Assembly: GCF_002865645.1 (NCBI RefSeq)
Contig: NW_020194519.1
Location: 679,542-743,541 of the forward strand
DNA from: Hyaloscypha bicolor E
Lineage: Eukaryota; Ascomycota; Leotiomycetes; Helotiales; Hyaloscyphaceae
Length of the DNA stretch: 64,000 nt
Direction of reading: 5' to 3'
Each line of letters starts with the position of its first letter. Position 1 is the stretch's first letter. Shown one piece after another: positions 13,436 through 26,891 of this stretch. Below the pieces are notes generated by a model, which did not search any database, was not told the origin of the DNA, and saw only the letters and a list, made by a program, of their open reading frames with translations. Position numbers and translations under genes: made by a program.

Positions 13436-14340
13436 ACTCTAACCTCTCCTGCTCTAATCTTTCTTGCTCTTATTTCCCGCATTCCTGTTAATATTACTTC
13501 TCTTATTCTAATTTCTCTTATACTTATAAAGCCTATACTAACCTCTCTTCCTCTAGTCTTTCCCGTTCGACTCTCTCTTACTCTAACCTCTCTAATCTCT
13601 CTTACTCTAATCTCTCTAACCTCTCCTGCTCTAGCCTCTTCTATTCTAACCTCTCTTGCTCTAATCTCTCTTACTTTAATCTCTCTTGCCTCTCCCGTTC
13701 GACTCTCTCTTGCTCTAACCTCTCTTGCTCTAATCTCTCTTGCTTTAATCTCTCTTACTTCAACCTCACCCGCTCTAATCTCTCTTGCTCTAATCTCTCT
13801 TGCTCTAACCTCTCTTACTCTAACCTCTCTAATCTCGCTCACTCTAATCTTTCTTACTCTAATCTTTCCTACTCTTGTTTCCTGTATTTCTATTAATATT
13901 GCTTCTCTTGTTCTAATTTCTCTTACGCTTATAAAGCCTATACTAACCTCTCTTGCTCTAGTCTTTCCCGTTTGACTCTCTCTTGCTCTAACCTCTCCTA
14001 CTCTAACCTCTCCTACTCTAACCTCTCCTGCTCTAACCTCTCCTGCTCTAACCTCTATAATCTCTCTTATTCCAATCTCTCTTGCTCCAATCTCTTTTGC
14101 CTCTCTTGCTCCCGGTTCTCTTATTCCAATCTCGCCCGCCCTAATCTCTCCTACTCTAACCTCTCTAACCTCTCCTACTTTAACCTCTCCTGCTCCAGCC
14201 TCTCCTATTCCAGCCTCTCTTACTCCAATCTCTCTTGCCTCTCCCGTTCGACTCTCTCTTACTCCAATCTCTCTTACTCTAATCTTTCTTGCTCTAATCT
14301 CGCCCGCTCTAACCCCTCTAATCCCTCCTGCTCTAACCTA
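13420..14340. repeat. Pyrimidine-rich minisatellite (about 15-bp unit, higher-order structure)
   Basis: Dozens of imperfect copies of a unit close to TCTCTTGCTCTAACC fill this stretch. A longer block, with CTTATAAAGCCTATACTAACC and TTTCCCGTT(C/T)GACTC, occurs near 13520-13580 and again near 13930-13985, giving a higher-order period of about 400 bp; a weaker third copy lies near 14690-14780. The repeat leaves open frames on both strands: Arg/Glu-rich on the minus strand, Ser/Asn/Leu-rich on the plus strand. These arise because the unit length is a multiple of three and I do not regard them as genes. Confidence 0.85.
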
Positions 14341-14560
14341 TTATTTACTAGAGCTTATAGATTACTGGAATCTACTAATACCAGTTCTCGACCCGATTAC
14401 AAATTCGACCCTGGAATCTCCTAATCTATATAATATTAATATTCCTATACTTGGCCTATAATAACAAGACTTTACTAATTTCTAATAGTATTAAGGCTCT
14501 CTATATCGATTTGTATATAACGCTTCCTAGCCTACTCTAAATTATTAAGTACCCTCCTTT
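14330..14560. repeat. Direct repeat flanking the minisatellite, right copy
   Basis: Partner of 13171-13435. It shares TCGACCCGATTACAAATTCG near 14389 and TTTGTATATAACGCTTCC near 14507. Differences are mostly transitions. Confidence 0.55.
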
Positions 14561-16080
14561 CTATAAGTATCCTCCTTTCTATAAGTACCCCCCTTTATAC
14601 AAATATATCCCCTTATACTAGTACCTCTTATTCCCGCCTCTCTTATTCCCGAGTTCTTTACTACCGCCTCTCCTTCTCTTGCCTTTCTTGCTCTTACTTC
14701 TTATATTACTACTAATATTACTTCTCTTATTCTAAGTTTTATTATACTTATAAAGCTTATACTAACCTTTCTTATAAGCCCTTCTATTCTAAGGTTTCCT
14801 CTATTTTCCTAAGCTCTTACCTCTCTTATTCTAACCTCTTCTGGTTTAATAAATACCTATTATCCGCCTCTAAATTCTCAGAGGCTTCTCGGAGCTTACT
14901 AGTAATATAAGTAGAATTAAAGGCTAAGCTATTACTAAAGAAAGGAATTCGTAATAAGTAAATTATACTTGCCTTATCTGATCTACTAAAGAATACTAGA
15001 TATACGGATTTCCGAATAAAGAAAAATATAATTTTTTTATTTTAATATACTTATATATTATAAAGGTAATTAATAAATAAAGAATATTAATTTTTTTTAT
15101 ATACTTTAATATAAGAAATCCCAGATCTTTAATATATTTTAATACTAGTATTAGAGATTATATATAGGAGCAGAAACTATAGGTTATTATCTCTAGTAAT
15201 CCGTAAGCTTAAATACTACTATAGGATATAGATTTAGAGAGATTCAAATCCTAGTTAATATATGAGATCCGTAAGCTAGTATAAAATAGCTTAATCTATT
15301 CTTATTATTACTTTCTTTATAGTATTTTCCTTAATAGAGTCCTATAATATATAAAGATAATAATATATAATAAAAATAATAAGCTATTATTACCTAAGAT
15401 TTACCTAATTTATATTAGTTTCTGGCTTATATATAAAAATATTCTTAGTATTCTCTATAACTTGAATTTTAACTTGCCTATTCTACTAGCTTATACTAGT
15501 ATATTTACTTTAAATAGTCTTATAAATACTTCCTTATTTGGAAATAACTACTAACTACTTCAAATAATTAATAAGAAGTTAGAGGTAATTAAGATTCTAA
15601 AAAAAGAAAGAAAAAATTAGTATTAACCTATTAATTATTAGTAGTTTATCCAAGATCTAATTATACTTATAATTAGTAAAAGTACTAAATATAGTACTTT
15701 TTCGGATCTGATTTCTTAAGAACTATATATCTATTATTAATACTTCTAATACTCTCAATTCTAAGGCTATTACTATAGGTTAATTAAATCCCTTAATTAC
15801 CTACTTATCTCCCCTAATAAGAGCTAAAAGTTCTTTCTTAATATTACTAAAATAATATAAGATCTCCTAATATAAAATTTAGTACTAGTAATAGAAGAAT
15901 AGAATTACTTATATCTTTATAGCCTATAGTTATTATCTTTTATAATATAATTATTATTATTCTATTTTAGAGGCCTGAAATATCTAATAAGATATTAAAT
16001 CTAGTAATTAGCTTCTTATTAGTAAGGAGTTCTTTTAGGTTCTTTAACCTATAATCTTATAGGCAAGCCTTTTACTATAT
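14561..16080. other. RIP-degraded DNA, no gene recognised
   Basis: The first 300 bp still carry CT-rich fragments of the minisatellite family. From about 14.9 kb the sequence becomes strongly AT-rich with frequent stops on both strands. I see no conserved protein motif. Confidence 0.5.
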
Positions 16081-16900
16081 CTCGAATTTAGTATTATTCT
16101 AGAAATAATAGTTCCATATCTTATAATATATTTCTTTATTATTTGGCTTGTTTTTATTTAAATACTATTTATAGAAGTATTATTTCAGGTTATTATTAAA
16201 ATCTAGTATAGAAATAAGTATTTAACTTCAAATCTAAATAAAAGGCATTTGTATTTACCTAATATATAAAGATTAATCGTCTATTATTTATTATATAATA
16301 GAAAGAACTCTTATATAGCTTATATTCTATATTATCTATAGAGATAATAAAGCTTAAAGCTTATTAGGAAACTTAACTTAGAGTAACTATTTAATTTATT
16401 AGTTAGTAGTTTATAGATAGAGATATTCGAGCTTTATAGTATAGTATTAAGGCTTAGTTAATTAATAATTGCCTTAATATAATTTCTCTTTTCTAGCTAG
16501 TAATATTTATTTCTTTAGAAGTATTTCTTTAGATAATTAATATATTTCCTATTAAGATTCCTATATTTATTTCTTTAAAAATATAATATATTAAAACTAA
16601 TATAAATAGATCCTTTATATATCTATTATATCTCTGCCTCTAGTTTTAAGTTCTCTAGATAGGTTCTAGAGTACTATATATTAAGTACTATCTATTTTCT
16701 GAAAAAAAGAAGTAGATTATAGAGAATTCTAATATAGAAATAGAAAGTTAAAAAAAGAAAGAAATAGAAAAGGAAAATATATTTATATATTACTAAGGGT
16801 ATTTTAAAAGAAGTAAGAATAAAAAGAGGCCCCTTTTCTAAATAACTTACTTAAGTTTATCTATCTATTTTTATTATTATAAATATATATAATATCTAAA
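16081..16900 (+). pseudogene. Unidentified degraded coding trace
   Basis: A + frame from roughly 16.3 to 16.9 kb reads as a plausible protein with segments such as DRDIRAL, SIKA.LINNCLNIISLF and IINIFPIKIPIFISLKI, ending in a Lys/Glu-rich stretch. Stops sit at likely Gln/Trp/Arg codons. No family is recognised, and gene limits are unknown. Confidence 0.25.
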
Positions 16901-17890
16901 AAATATAATACTTAAGTTAATTTTAATAACTGGAATTATTATATTACTAAAAATAATATAGTATTTATTATTTTCTAAATATATTAGTAATTCTAAAAGT
17001 ACTAAAATACTAGAAAATATTTCTTAAAAGAATATTATATCTAGAAGATTTAGAGTATTAGAAGAAAATTATAGAAAAAGAAAAGAATATAGGAGAATTC
17101 TTCGAGAATATAGATATATTTAAAAGTAATATTTAAAAAGTATATATTATATAGAAAAAATCTTCTAGAAAAGAACTTCCGAGAATAGCTAGCTTCTAGA
17201 AGATTTCTTTTAGAAGCTTTGGTTTCTCTAAAAAGAAGTTATAAGTAAAAGTAATATTTTAGAAAAGTTCTTTAGTAATATATATCTTCTGGAAAAATAC
17301 CGCTTCCTAAAGCCATAAGTAATACTTCTGGCTCCGGTATTCTATATCTAAAAAAACTTTAGTAAATCCCGAGGTATTAATTATCTAAAATCTTCTATTA
17401 ATATTATACTTAAGTCTAGTCTCTCTTAATAATTCCGTATTTATTTATATTCTATATTATAATCTAATATAAGTATAGACCAAATTATTATATTTTAAAT
17501 TATCTAATAAACTTCTATTTAAAATTCTTTAATAAAATCTCTTAGCTTATTTTATTAAAAATATAGTACCTCGAGCCTAATATAAATAGTATCTGCTTTA
17601 ACTATAAGCTCTTATTACGAAATCGAAATAGATATATCTCGAGGATTTATTCTAATTTAACTAAAAGTTTATTATATTTTAAGGTAAGAAAGGGCTAGAA
17701 ATAAATAATATCTAGAGAATAGAAATAGTAATAGGTAAAGTTATAGGTAAGATAAGAGAGCCAAATTCTATTTTTCTCTATTTCTAATTTAGTTAGAGTC
17801 TTAAAATAGTACCTTAATCTATCTAAATCTTTAAATACTTTCCAAACTATATATAATAAAAGTATAACCTACTTTTTATCCGGTCCTCTA
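16901..17890. other. RIP-degraded DNA, nothing identified
   Basis: AT-rich sequence with short Lys/Glu-rich frames near 17.0-17.3 kb. No domain, terminal repeat or duplication that I could detect. Confidence 0.5.
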
Positions 17891-17899
17891 TTTAACCTC

Positions 17900-19420
17900 T
17901 TCTATTTCTATATCCTTCTTATTATATATATTTTACTTACTAATACCGACTTTTCTAACTTATTACCTATTTATATTCCCAAGATAAATCACTCTAATAA
18001 TTGTTTTATATAGCTTAATATACTTGCTATAGAAGTAATTAAATTATTAAATAAGGTTACGAAATATACTATTTTATATAACTTATTTAACTCGATTCCC
18101 AAAAATAGTATTTTGAGTAAAAAAAAAGCCGGCTCTCTAATAAATACCTTAAATATTATAACCGAGAAGAAAAAGATATAATTAAAGGCTATTAGATTTA
18201 TAATAAGTAGTTCTCTCTAACTCAGATTAATATAGGAATCCCTATAGGGGAAATATAAAAAGATCTATAATATTAAACTTAATAGTTTCATAGAAATAGC
18301 TATTTAAAAGGCCTCTTCTATTAAGCTTATCTATATAAAAGCATTTATAATTCAGGTAATTATAAAAATACTATACCTATTTTAATAGCTTTAATATTAA
18401 AATATTATTATTACCTTTAAAGCTTTTATAACTAATAGTAACCTTTATATTATTCTTAAGTATATACTTCTTTCTCTTAAGCAAATTATAAAATTACTAG
18501 CTTATTCTAATAAGTAATAACTTATAGCTATTCTCGAATAAATAAAGCTTCTATAATCTATTCAAGAATTTGTATTAACTATAGCAGGTTATAATAGGCA
18601 TAACCTATTTTATAATAAAAGAATTCAAATACGGGTCTTTTACTTATTCGGGTATCCTACTAAATATAAATAATAATATATAAATTAGTAAATAGCCCTT
18701 CTAATATAGGTAATATATGAGTTAATCTAATATTATAGTAAATCAAGAATATTATTATATATAATTAGAGTTAAAGGTTAACTCTTATAATATTAGGGCC
18801 CTCTTATTAATTATAATAGAACTAATATAGAAATATATTAAAGAAAATAGGGCTATTAGTATTAATAATCTAAATTACTAGTTTTTAAATTCAAATACTA
18901 TCGGATTTCTTTCTGTAATAATATTTACTGCCTCTATAATAGAGCTATTTAAGATATATTCTCCCTTTTATTCTTAGAGATATATTCTAATAATTATAGT
19001 ATTTACTTCTAAGCCGTCTATACTAGAAGAAGTTACTTATTAGTATTATATCTTTAGCCCAGGTCTATATATATAAGTATTATAAGTATATACTAAGAGA
19101 GTAATTTCTGAATTAGTAATAGAAGTTATATTTGAATTCAAAAACTTATTATATTATATTTTATTAAATTATAAACTTTCTAGTCTTAATTTCTATTCTA
19201 TTTTATTTTATTCTAATTTATTTAATTTTTATTTATTTATATATAAACTCCTTAGTTCCGTTCGGGCTTTATTTAAAGATTTTATAGTTAAGAAGCTAGA
19301 TAATATAATTCGGTGTAATTCTAGTACTTATATAGTCAAATCTTATACCAGAAAGTATAAACTATTAACTTTCTTTACTCGGAAATAGCTATATAATTAT
19401 TAGGTATAGAGATAATATAT
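17900..19420 (+). pseudogene. Unidentified long degraded coding trace
   Basis: One + frame holds together over about 1.1 kb from 18.3 kb. It includes LKYILLSLKQIIKLLAYS, SIQEFVLTIAGYNRHNLFY, VFYLFGYPTKY, YSKSRILLYIIRVKG and RALFKDFIVKKLDN. Stops are mostly TAA/TAG at expected Gln positions. Residue use looks like a soluble protein. I do not recognise the family. No transposase or polymerase motif is evident. Confidence 0.35.
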
Positions 19421-20640
19421 AATTTAAAGAATACTTAATTTGGAGAATACTTAATTTAGAAGTATTAATTTGGAGGTATTAATTTAGAAAATGCTTAATT
19501 TAGAAATATTAGTTTAGAGAATACTTAATTTAGAGAATATCTAATTTATAGAATTTAAAGATTTTAGTATCTAATATAGCTCTTATAATTCCCAGGCTAT
19601 AATTAGAATAATATATGCAAGCCAGATTAATACCTGAGTTTCAATTAAGAATAGGTTTTTGGCTCTATTTCCTATTTATATCCCGGGCAAAAACAAGAAA
19701 TATACTAGTTACTAAGCCCCGATAACTGCCTCTAGCTCTCGTTTCAAGAAATAGAGGGCCTAATACTAAAGCAAATTATATATATTTTTACTAATACTAT
19801 ATTTACTATTATAAAGCATTACTACTTTATTATATAATATTTTTAGAGCTTAAAGCTTTAATAATAATTATTTGTTTTATACTAAATACTAAATAGATAC
19901 TAAAAAGAGATCTTTAGAATTAATTATTCCGGTACCTTTACTATAAGTAGTTTATACTATTATATAATTAGTTATATCTTTATTAATAAGAGCTAGAAAT
20001 TTTATATTGGGCTTAGTAGCTAGAGTAGAATAATTAGTTAATATAATACTAGATATAATTTAAGGAGAATAGTTAATTAATAAATTCTAATTAGAGAATT
20101 CTGCCTTATTTAGATCTAATTACTATAAGTTACTATCTTGGGAATCTAGGAATTCTCTTTTATAAGCAAACGGCTATTATATATACTAATTAATATCCTT
20201 ATAATAATAGTTACTAAACTTCTAATTAAGCTTTTAGTAATAATTAAATCTCTTATAATATACTAATAAATATATATATTTACTATAATCCGTAATAGAA
20301 TTAGGTAGATTTTTATCCTCAATTTTAATATTAAAAGAGTATAATTAAAGGCTTTCAGAAATATAGTCTAAACTAATATTTTGAACTAATTTAATAGTAC
20401 CTTAAGTATAGAATAACTATTTATTAATATATACCTGAGGTAACTAAGATAGTTCCTCTAAAGAAAGATTATTGAGTTTTAATTTATAATTATTAGAGAA
20501 CTAAAATAGCTCTTTAAAGAAATAATCCAATAATTTATAATATAGAATTGTTTTAATTACTAGCCATTTTAATAAGAGCCTATCTGTAATTATACCAGGA
20601 AATAAAAAAAATAGGTTACTAATCTACTTCTTTAATTCTA
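19421..20640. other. RIP-degraded DNA with short local repeats
   Basis: Near 19430-19560 there are several tandem imperfect copies of a unit resembling TTTAGAGAATACTTAA (about 18 bp). The rest is AT-rich and stop-dense with no recognised gene. Confidence 0.45.
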
Positions 20641-21240
20641 GATAATATAAATTAATATAATTAATAATATCTTAATTCTAACTCTTCCGGAGTATATAGA
20701 AACTAATAATTAGTAAACCAAAATAATAATTCTACCTATATTAGGGAAATAAGAACCTATATTAATTCTATTACCTTCTTAGGAAATAAAACTAGAATAC
20801 TAAGGCTATAGTACTTAGATATTCTCTATAATAGCTTCCCTAACTATAACTAATACTTAAATACTTTCTTTATTTTCTTATATACCTCTTTCTTACTTAC
20901 CTACTAATTTTTCTAATTATTTACCTTCTTGCCTTTCTTTCCCTTCTTCCCCTTCTTTTTCTTCTTCTTCCTCTTATACTTAATTAAATAAGGAAAGAGG
21001 AGATTAATATATCTTTCCTTAATAAATAGTTATCTCTGCTTTTTGAGTACTACTACTTTATTAGCTTTAGTTTCCTCTATATACTTGGCTATTAATTCTA
21101 CTAGGGCTATTCTCCTTAAGACTTGAAATACTATTTTTGGGAAATCAAGAGACTTTTCTTTTACCTATTTATCTTTAAGTTTAAATTTGGCCTGCTTTAC
21201 TAGTTAATCTCTAGTTAGAATCTTATCCGGTCTCTTACTT
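20640..21240 (-). pseudogene. Unidentified degraded minus-strand coding trace with Lys/Gly-rich tract
   Basis: On the minus strand a single frame reads DKILTRD.LVKQAKFKLK, then FPKIVFQVLRRIALVELIAK, IEETKANKVVVLKKQR, LFIKERYINLLFPYLIKYK, and then a Lys/Gly-rich tract at about 20.93-20.99 kb that looks like a nuclear localisation or nucleic-acid-binding segment. Stops are few over roughly 120 codons upstream of the tract. The family is not recognised. Confidence 0.4.
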
Positions 21241-22960
21241 TATTCCAAGGTATTCTAATTAGGCCTAATATTAATAGAAATAACCGGATAGTATAGTATA
21301 TAGTAATAATACTAATAATCTTTAATTATCTCTATACTTTTAATTTATTATAGCTCTATTTACTAATCTATAAATAACTTTACAAACTAATTATTCCTAT
21401 AATCTCCTTAACCTATAATATTAAATAAAGGCTCCGCTTTACAAATATTCTTATATCTATAGCAAGAATACTTACCTTACTATAAGCTCTAAATAAGAAT
21501 AACCTTATATCTATATTCTCTCTAACTCTTTATATATCTCCTCAAATACTAAAACCTTTAAATTAATATTATAGCCTTTCCAAAACAGGTATCTATAATC
21601 TCTCTTCTTTATAAGAAGCCCTTTATAATAGCTTATATAAGAATAATATTATTATAAAGAGTATTAAAGCTCTTATATTACTTCTAACTATACTATATTC
21701 TTTATATTATAATAGTAGCTTTAATCTTATAAGTCTCTTATATATATTTCTAAGCAAAATATCTCCGAATAATAAACTAGATAAGAATAATTATATCTCA
21801 TATTTCTAAATACTTGCAGTAATAATACCTGGCTTTTAGATTCTTCTGAATTATAGTAATATAATAACTAAGACGAGTTATTCTAAGATTCTTTAGAAAT
21901 ACTAATATATTAGTATAAAAGAAGATTTTTATAAGCCTGAATTAATACTTATCTAAGCCCTTATTCTTTATTACTTCAAGTACCCTAGTAAGGATCTTAT
22001 CTACTATATTCCAGACTTCTAATATCTGTAATATTAGAAGAATAAGTATATAGTATTCTAAAGTAAACTCTTTATATATCCGTTTTATTAGGTATCTAGT
22101 ACTACTACTTCCGGATCTGCCTTAGGTTATATCTATAAGCTTAATATATATATGTTTTGAAATACTATTATTCTTAAAGTATTATTTATATTTAAAGAAT
22201 ATATATTATATAATATCTAGCTATTACGGGATTAAAGAAGTAATATTAAATTCAGAGAACTACTTATCTTAATAAATATTCTAATTATATATATTATTAT
22301 TATAATTAGATAAAAGCCAAATATTAAAGTTTACTAAATACTAAGAATTATTACTCGCCTGCTTAATACTAGAGTTATCTGTATTCTCAGTAAAGATATA
22401 ATATAAAGAATAACTCCCTTAACTAAGTTCTTACTTAGTTACTAGAAAGCTATAATTATAAGAGTTAATAAAGTTATTCTTATATTAATAAGCCTAGCTA
22501 TTAGTATTAGATTCTTCTCGAGATATAAATACCGGAGTTAGTAAAGGCTTTAGCTATAGAATTTCTTAAACGGCTACTATAACTTTATAATAAGTAGTAG
22601 GGTGATTTTTAATATATTAGGTAATATTATAGTTCCGTAATAGGCAGACTAGATAATTAAATACCTAAAAAGATATTAGAAGAATTAGAAAAAAAAAGAG
22701 ATATAAAAGAAGTAATTCTTAACCTTATCTATATCTGAATTTAGCTCTAAATCTAGTTCTAAGTTAAGAGGCAGTATTCTATTACTTTATCTTAACTTCT
22801 TTCGAATTACTATCTACCTAAGATTAGTATAGTAAATAATAGAAAAAATAGCTTATTTATTAAGTTTAATAGAACCCGAATAAAAATAAGTAATTCGGGC
22901 TATTTTCTCTTACTAATATATACCTGTTATATAGTAATTATAACGTTATTTCCTTTAATA
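21241..22960. other. RIP-degraded DNA, no gene recognised
   Basis: AT-rich, stop-dense sequence on both strands. No conserved motif or terminal repeat identified. Confidence 0.5.
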
Positions 22961-22961
22961 A

Positions 22962-23195
22962 CTGCCCAAACGCCCAAATCCCCTAACTGCCTATTTATAT
23001 TTCTATTAAAATACTAAAAACTTGAGATTTTTTCAAAATATTTAGAAAATTCTAAAAATTTTACAAATTATAAAAAATACCTCAAATAGCCCGGATATTG
23101 CATTATTTCCTCTAAATTATAGTATTATTATAGCCAAATCGAATTTTGAGCTATTTAGGTATTTGAATATTTGGGTATTTAAATAATAAACCCTC
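22962..23195. mobile_element. Possible short MITE with imperfect terminal inverted repeats
   Basis: The left end reads TGCCCAAACGCCCAAAT and the right end, reverse-complemented, TACCCAAATATTCAAAT. They match over about 17 bp with only C/T and G/A differences, as RIP would cause. The 230-bp interior has no coding frame. Flanking TA is present on both sides but is uninformative in this context. Size and structure suggest a MITE; the superfamily is not established. Confidence 0.35.
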
Positions 23196-24790
23196 TCTCT
23201 AATTTATTAATTCTTTACTTCAATTATAAAGAAAAGAACTCTAGAGATAGCACTTGCTTATATTCTAGTAATTCTACTAACCTTAATTATATTAATAGAA
23301 GATTTGTTATTTTACTCGTCTAAGCTATTTACTAAGAAGTCTCTTCTACTACCTATATTATAATAAGCTTTTACTATAAAAGAGGCTAGTATAAGAATAT
23401 ATTAGAGAATAAGGGCTTTACTTAATTCTATTAATTTATTATAGCCTTATTTTCTACTTTATATAGTAACTAATTATTTATTTAACTTATTAGTAATATT
23501 CTACTTATTAAGTTAATAGCTTTTTAATCTCCCTTACTTATTCGAATATAATTTTCCTTTTCTCTTCTATTTTAAAAGACACTTCTCGATATCTTTAGAT
23601 ATTATTATCTTCGGGAAAGAATATATATTATACTAGATTAGAGTTAATATTACTTGTATTTAATTAAGTAAGTATTTATAATCTCTATTATTAATAGTAG
23701 CTATATTTTATAATTCCTGGATCTATATATAATATACTAATTATACTTATAAATAATTAATACTATATCTATACTTTCGAATTACCCTAACTTATATACT
23801 TTTTTAATTAAGATATCCTTTCTTTTATTTATTTCTTTATTCTCTCGTTTTCTTTTAATACTCTCGTTTTTATATTTAATCATTATTATATCTATTATAT
23901 AGTAATTACTTCAGAGGTCGAGAAAATTTCTCAGGTTATTTAATACTTCCTAACTTAAAAAAATCCTCTATTCTCGATAGCTATCTTTAGGGGCTCTATT
24001 ATATTAATAGATAACAGGAATATAAAAGCCGAATTTGAGCCCCGGTTCTCTAAATTTTGAGTCTATAATTTAATTAGATAATAAGGAGCTCAAATTAGTT
24101 TCTTTAAACTAGAATAATAGGAAGCCGTATTTTAATTCCTCTATTTTAAGAATAACTTACCTGTTTTTGGAAGCAGCCAATTATAGCTCCCTTTAGCTAG
24201 AAAGTCCCTATTAAAAGAGCTTAAAATAGGCAGGGTCTAGTTTGGGCTCCCTAGTTCAAGTATTTATATTTTAGAATTATAGACTATATATTTTAGATAG
24301 AAATAACTATTATAAAGTAACTACCTCTAGCCTATAACTTTTTAATAGAAACTATCTCTTAATCTTAGTAGGCAGAAAGATTCCACATCTTTCTTTATAG
24401 TTCTATTTTCTAATAAGGACCTTATAAGTAACCGTTTTACTATATTCTCAGATTTCCTTTCTCTTTCTGCCTCTCTTTCTCTCTCTCTTTCTTATCCCCT
24501 TCCTTCTCGAAATCGACCTTTTTCCTATCTTATTCTCTATAACCGTCTGTCTTTATCTATATAGTAAATAGTTACTCTTGCTCTCGCTTATTTATTATAG
24601 ATATTAGCCTTATATATACTATTATTATAGGCGGCAGTTTCTGCTTTCTCTTACTTATTAATAGTTTTCCTTTAATTACCTGCCTTATTAGATATCTCTT
24701 TTCTCTTATATTAAAACATCTAATCCACTACTATATTCTTTATTAGTACCGGCTTCTAGGCTTATAAAGTCAAGCTAGTATCTTAGTATA
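23196..24790. other. RIP-degraded DNA, no gene recognised
   Basis: Mostly AT-rich. A more CT-rich stretch lies around 24440-24560, with CTTTCTCTCTCTCTTTC-like simple sequence. No coding frame could be assigned. Confidence 0.5.
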
Positions 24791-24799
24791 ACTAATCTA

Positions 24800-25360
24800 T
24801 ATTATAGGAAATATATATTACTTCAAGTTCTAGGATATAACTATCTTATAAGTTAGACTTTAGGCCGGAATACTTATAATAATTAACCTAATCCCACTAT
24901 TTATAATTCCATATCTTAATACTCTTATAGATCTACTAGATATAACCCTTAATATCTTTTAGCAGATTTATTAGTTAGCAGGCATAATAGTAATTATACT
25001 TACTATTTTCTATTTATTAGTTATAATAGCCTTAAAGCCCTTCTTTTCTTTATATCTGCCCCAGAATAGGTTTATAGTTATTATAAATAGTCCCTTTACT
25101 ATATTTCGCTACTAATACTCTATATAGGAAGTATTATTACTAGAGTTCATTATTCTTCTATTCTCTATATTATTCTTCTACTAACTATCCTATAAACTCT
25201 TTTTCTATATCTATTAAGCCTTAGTTATACTTACTACCTATTTTATCTAGTAGTACTTATTTTCTAAAAAAGCCTTTCCCTATATATATCTTTATATCTT
25301 AATAGAACTATTTCTGTTTATATATCTTATTTAAGGATATATAGTTATCTGCCAAAATAG
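24800..25360 (-). pseudogene. Unidentified degraded minus-strand coding trace
   Basis: Between about 25170 and 24860 the minus strand carries a frame with RRIMNSSNNTSYIEY, RNIVKGLFIITINLFWGRYK, KKGFKAIITNK, VSIITIMPAN and SRSIRVLRYGIINSGIR. Stops occur mainly where Gln or Trp would fit. I do not recognise the family. Upstream limits are unclear. Confidence 0.35.
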
Positions 25361-26584
25361 TATTTTCTATTACTATAATATATAGGCCCATATAACTTAT
25401 AAATATAATATGGTTAGGGTTTATATATAGCTTTAGAAGCTATTTAATATTAAAGCCAAATAGGCTATTAGCCTTTAGATATAAATGCCTTCTATTAGCT
25501 TCTAGTTCTTCTTATAGAATTACCTGTTTATAGTAATCTTATAGATAGAGAAGCTATAAGATTATCTGGATCTCTTTATTAAGTCTTAGTAAGGCCTGAC
25601 CCGAGAACTCTTATAATATACTAAAAGCGGGTATATTATAAATCCCTGGGTACTATTTAATAGACCTTATAAAAAGAGTATTCCTATAAATAACTATAAG
25701 AACATCCTTATAATAGCTAGTAGCTTCGGAATTATAATATATTTACTATATCTAAAATAGCTCATTTATAGCTATAATACCCGTAAAGTTCATACTTATT
25801 AAATCTATCTAATCTGGTAGGTTCGGGATATTAGTAAGTTATAATCCCATTTTTATCTTCTTTTAAATAGAGATCTAACCGGGCCAGATGTTATAGTTAT
25901 AGCCCAGTTACTTCTTAATAGGGTATTAAATAAAGATATACTAGATAATAGTTAGGTATATATTATAAATAAACTATTTATTTTCTTGGTATTTACTAAT
26001 AGTAGAGAATAGATTCTATTTATCTCGATCTATTATAAATCAAGTAATATTAGTAAAAAATCCTTTAGGAAGTATATAAAAGTCTATTCGGGCAAAGCTC
26101 TATTAGAAGAGATTCTTTAGGCAGAAGTTATAGGAGAATATATTAAGAAAAAGCTAATAAATAATATTAACTGGGATATATAGATACTAGTTAAGAGAGA
26201 ACTTGAATCTAGGAAACAGACTAGGAGAAATAGCTAGTTACTTATAATAGGTAAGTTATTTAGTCTATTATTCTAATTATACTAATAAATAAAAGTCTCT
26301 AATACTAATAAGATCCGAGATTATCTAATAAATAAAGTAAGCTTCTTTAAACTTGATTATTAATCTTTATAATAGTAAGGCAAATAAGGTAATTAGATAA
26401 TATTTTTTATTTTATAGTTTAATCTTTTCCCGTGCTTTTTTATTACTTTTAGATAAAATATAGTTTTAGATATTATATATATAAAGTTATATCTATAGCT
26501 ACTAGATAATATTATAAAAGAGAAGTATTAAAGATAAGAAAATATAGATATTATATAATTACAGGATATGAGCGGCTATATTCG
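25361..26584. other. RIP-degraded DNA left of the Gypsy LTR
   Basis: AT-rich and stop-dense. No conserved motif found. It ends at the GTAC that borders the left LTR. Confidence 0.5.
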
Positions 26585-26588
26585 GTAC

Positions 26589-26891
26589 TATAATATAGCA
26601 GGTTATACTTATTAAAAATCATATTATTTTAGTAGTTTTAAGGTTTAGATTATATAGTAAAGGCCGCGGCCTTTTATATATAACTTGCAAAAATTATATA
26701 AGAAAGCTAGTTTTTTTTATAGACTTAGAGAATAATTCTTTATAAGTATTTAATTAATTGAGCTTTTATATACTATATATTATTTATACTTTACTATTTA
26801 TACTTTTAATTTATTATTTTACTATTAAGTTACGTTTTATACTCTAGTATACTTTATATAAGTTTTTGTCTTATTATAATTTCTCTTTTAT
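26589..26891 (+). repeat. Left LTR of the large Gypsy element
   Basis: Matches 42333-42635 nearly base for base. Most differences are C/T or G/A transitions, with small length changes. It contains an internal GTAAAGGCCGCGGCCTTTTA palindrome, which is decayed to AAAGGCTATAGCCTTT in the right copy. Confidence 0.85.

Noticed and set aside
13420..13842. 140-codon Arg/Glu-rich open frame on the minus strand and a 150-codon Ser/Asn/Leu-rich frame on the plus strand (13972-14424)
   Set aside because: Both are by-products of a tandem repeat whose unit length is a multiple of three; no domain, no start context, strand-symmetric.
15140..15290. tRNA-like T-arm motif (GATTCAAATCC) near 15240
   Set aside because: No matching acceptor, D or anticodon stems could be folded from the flanks.
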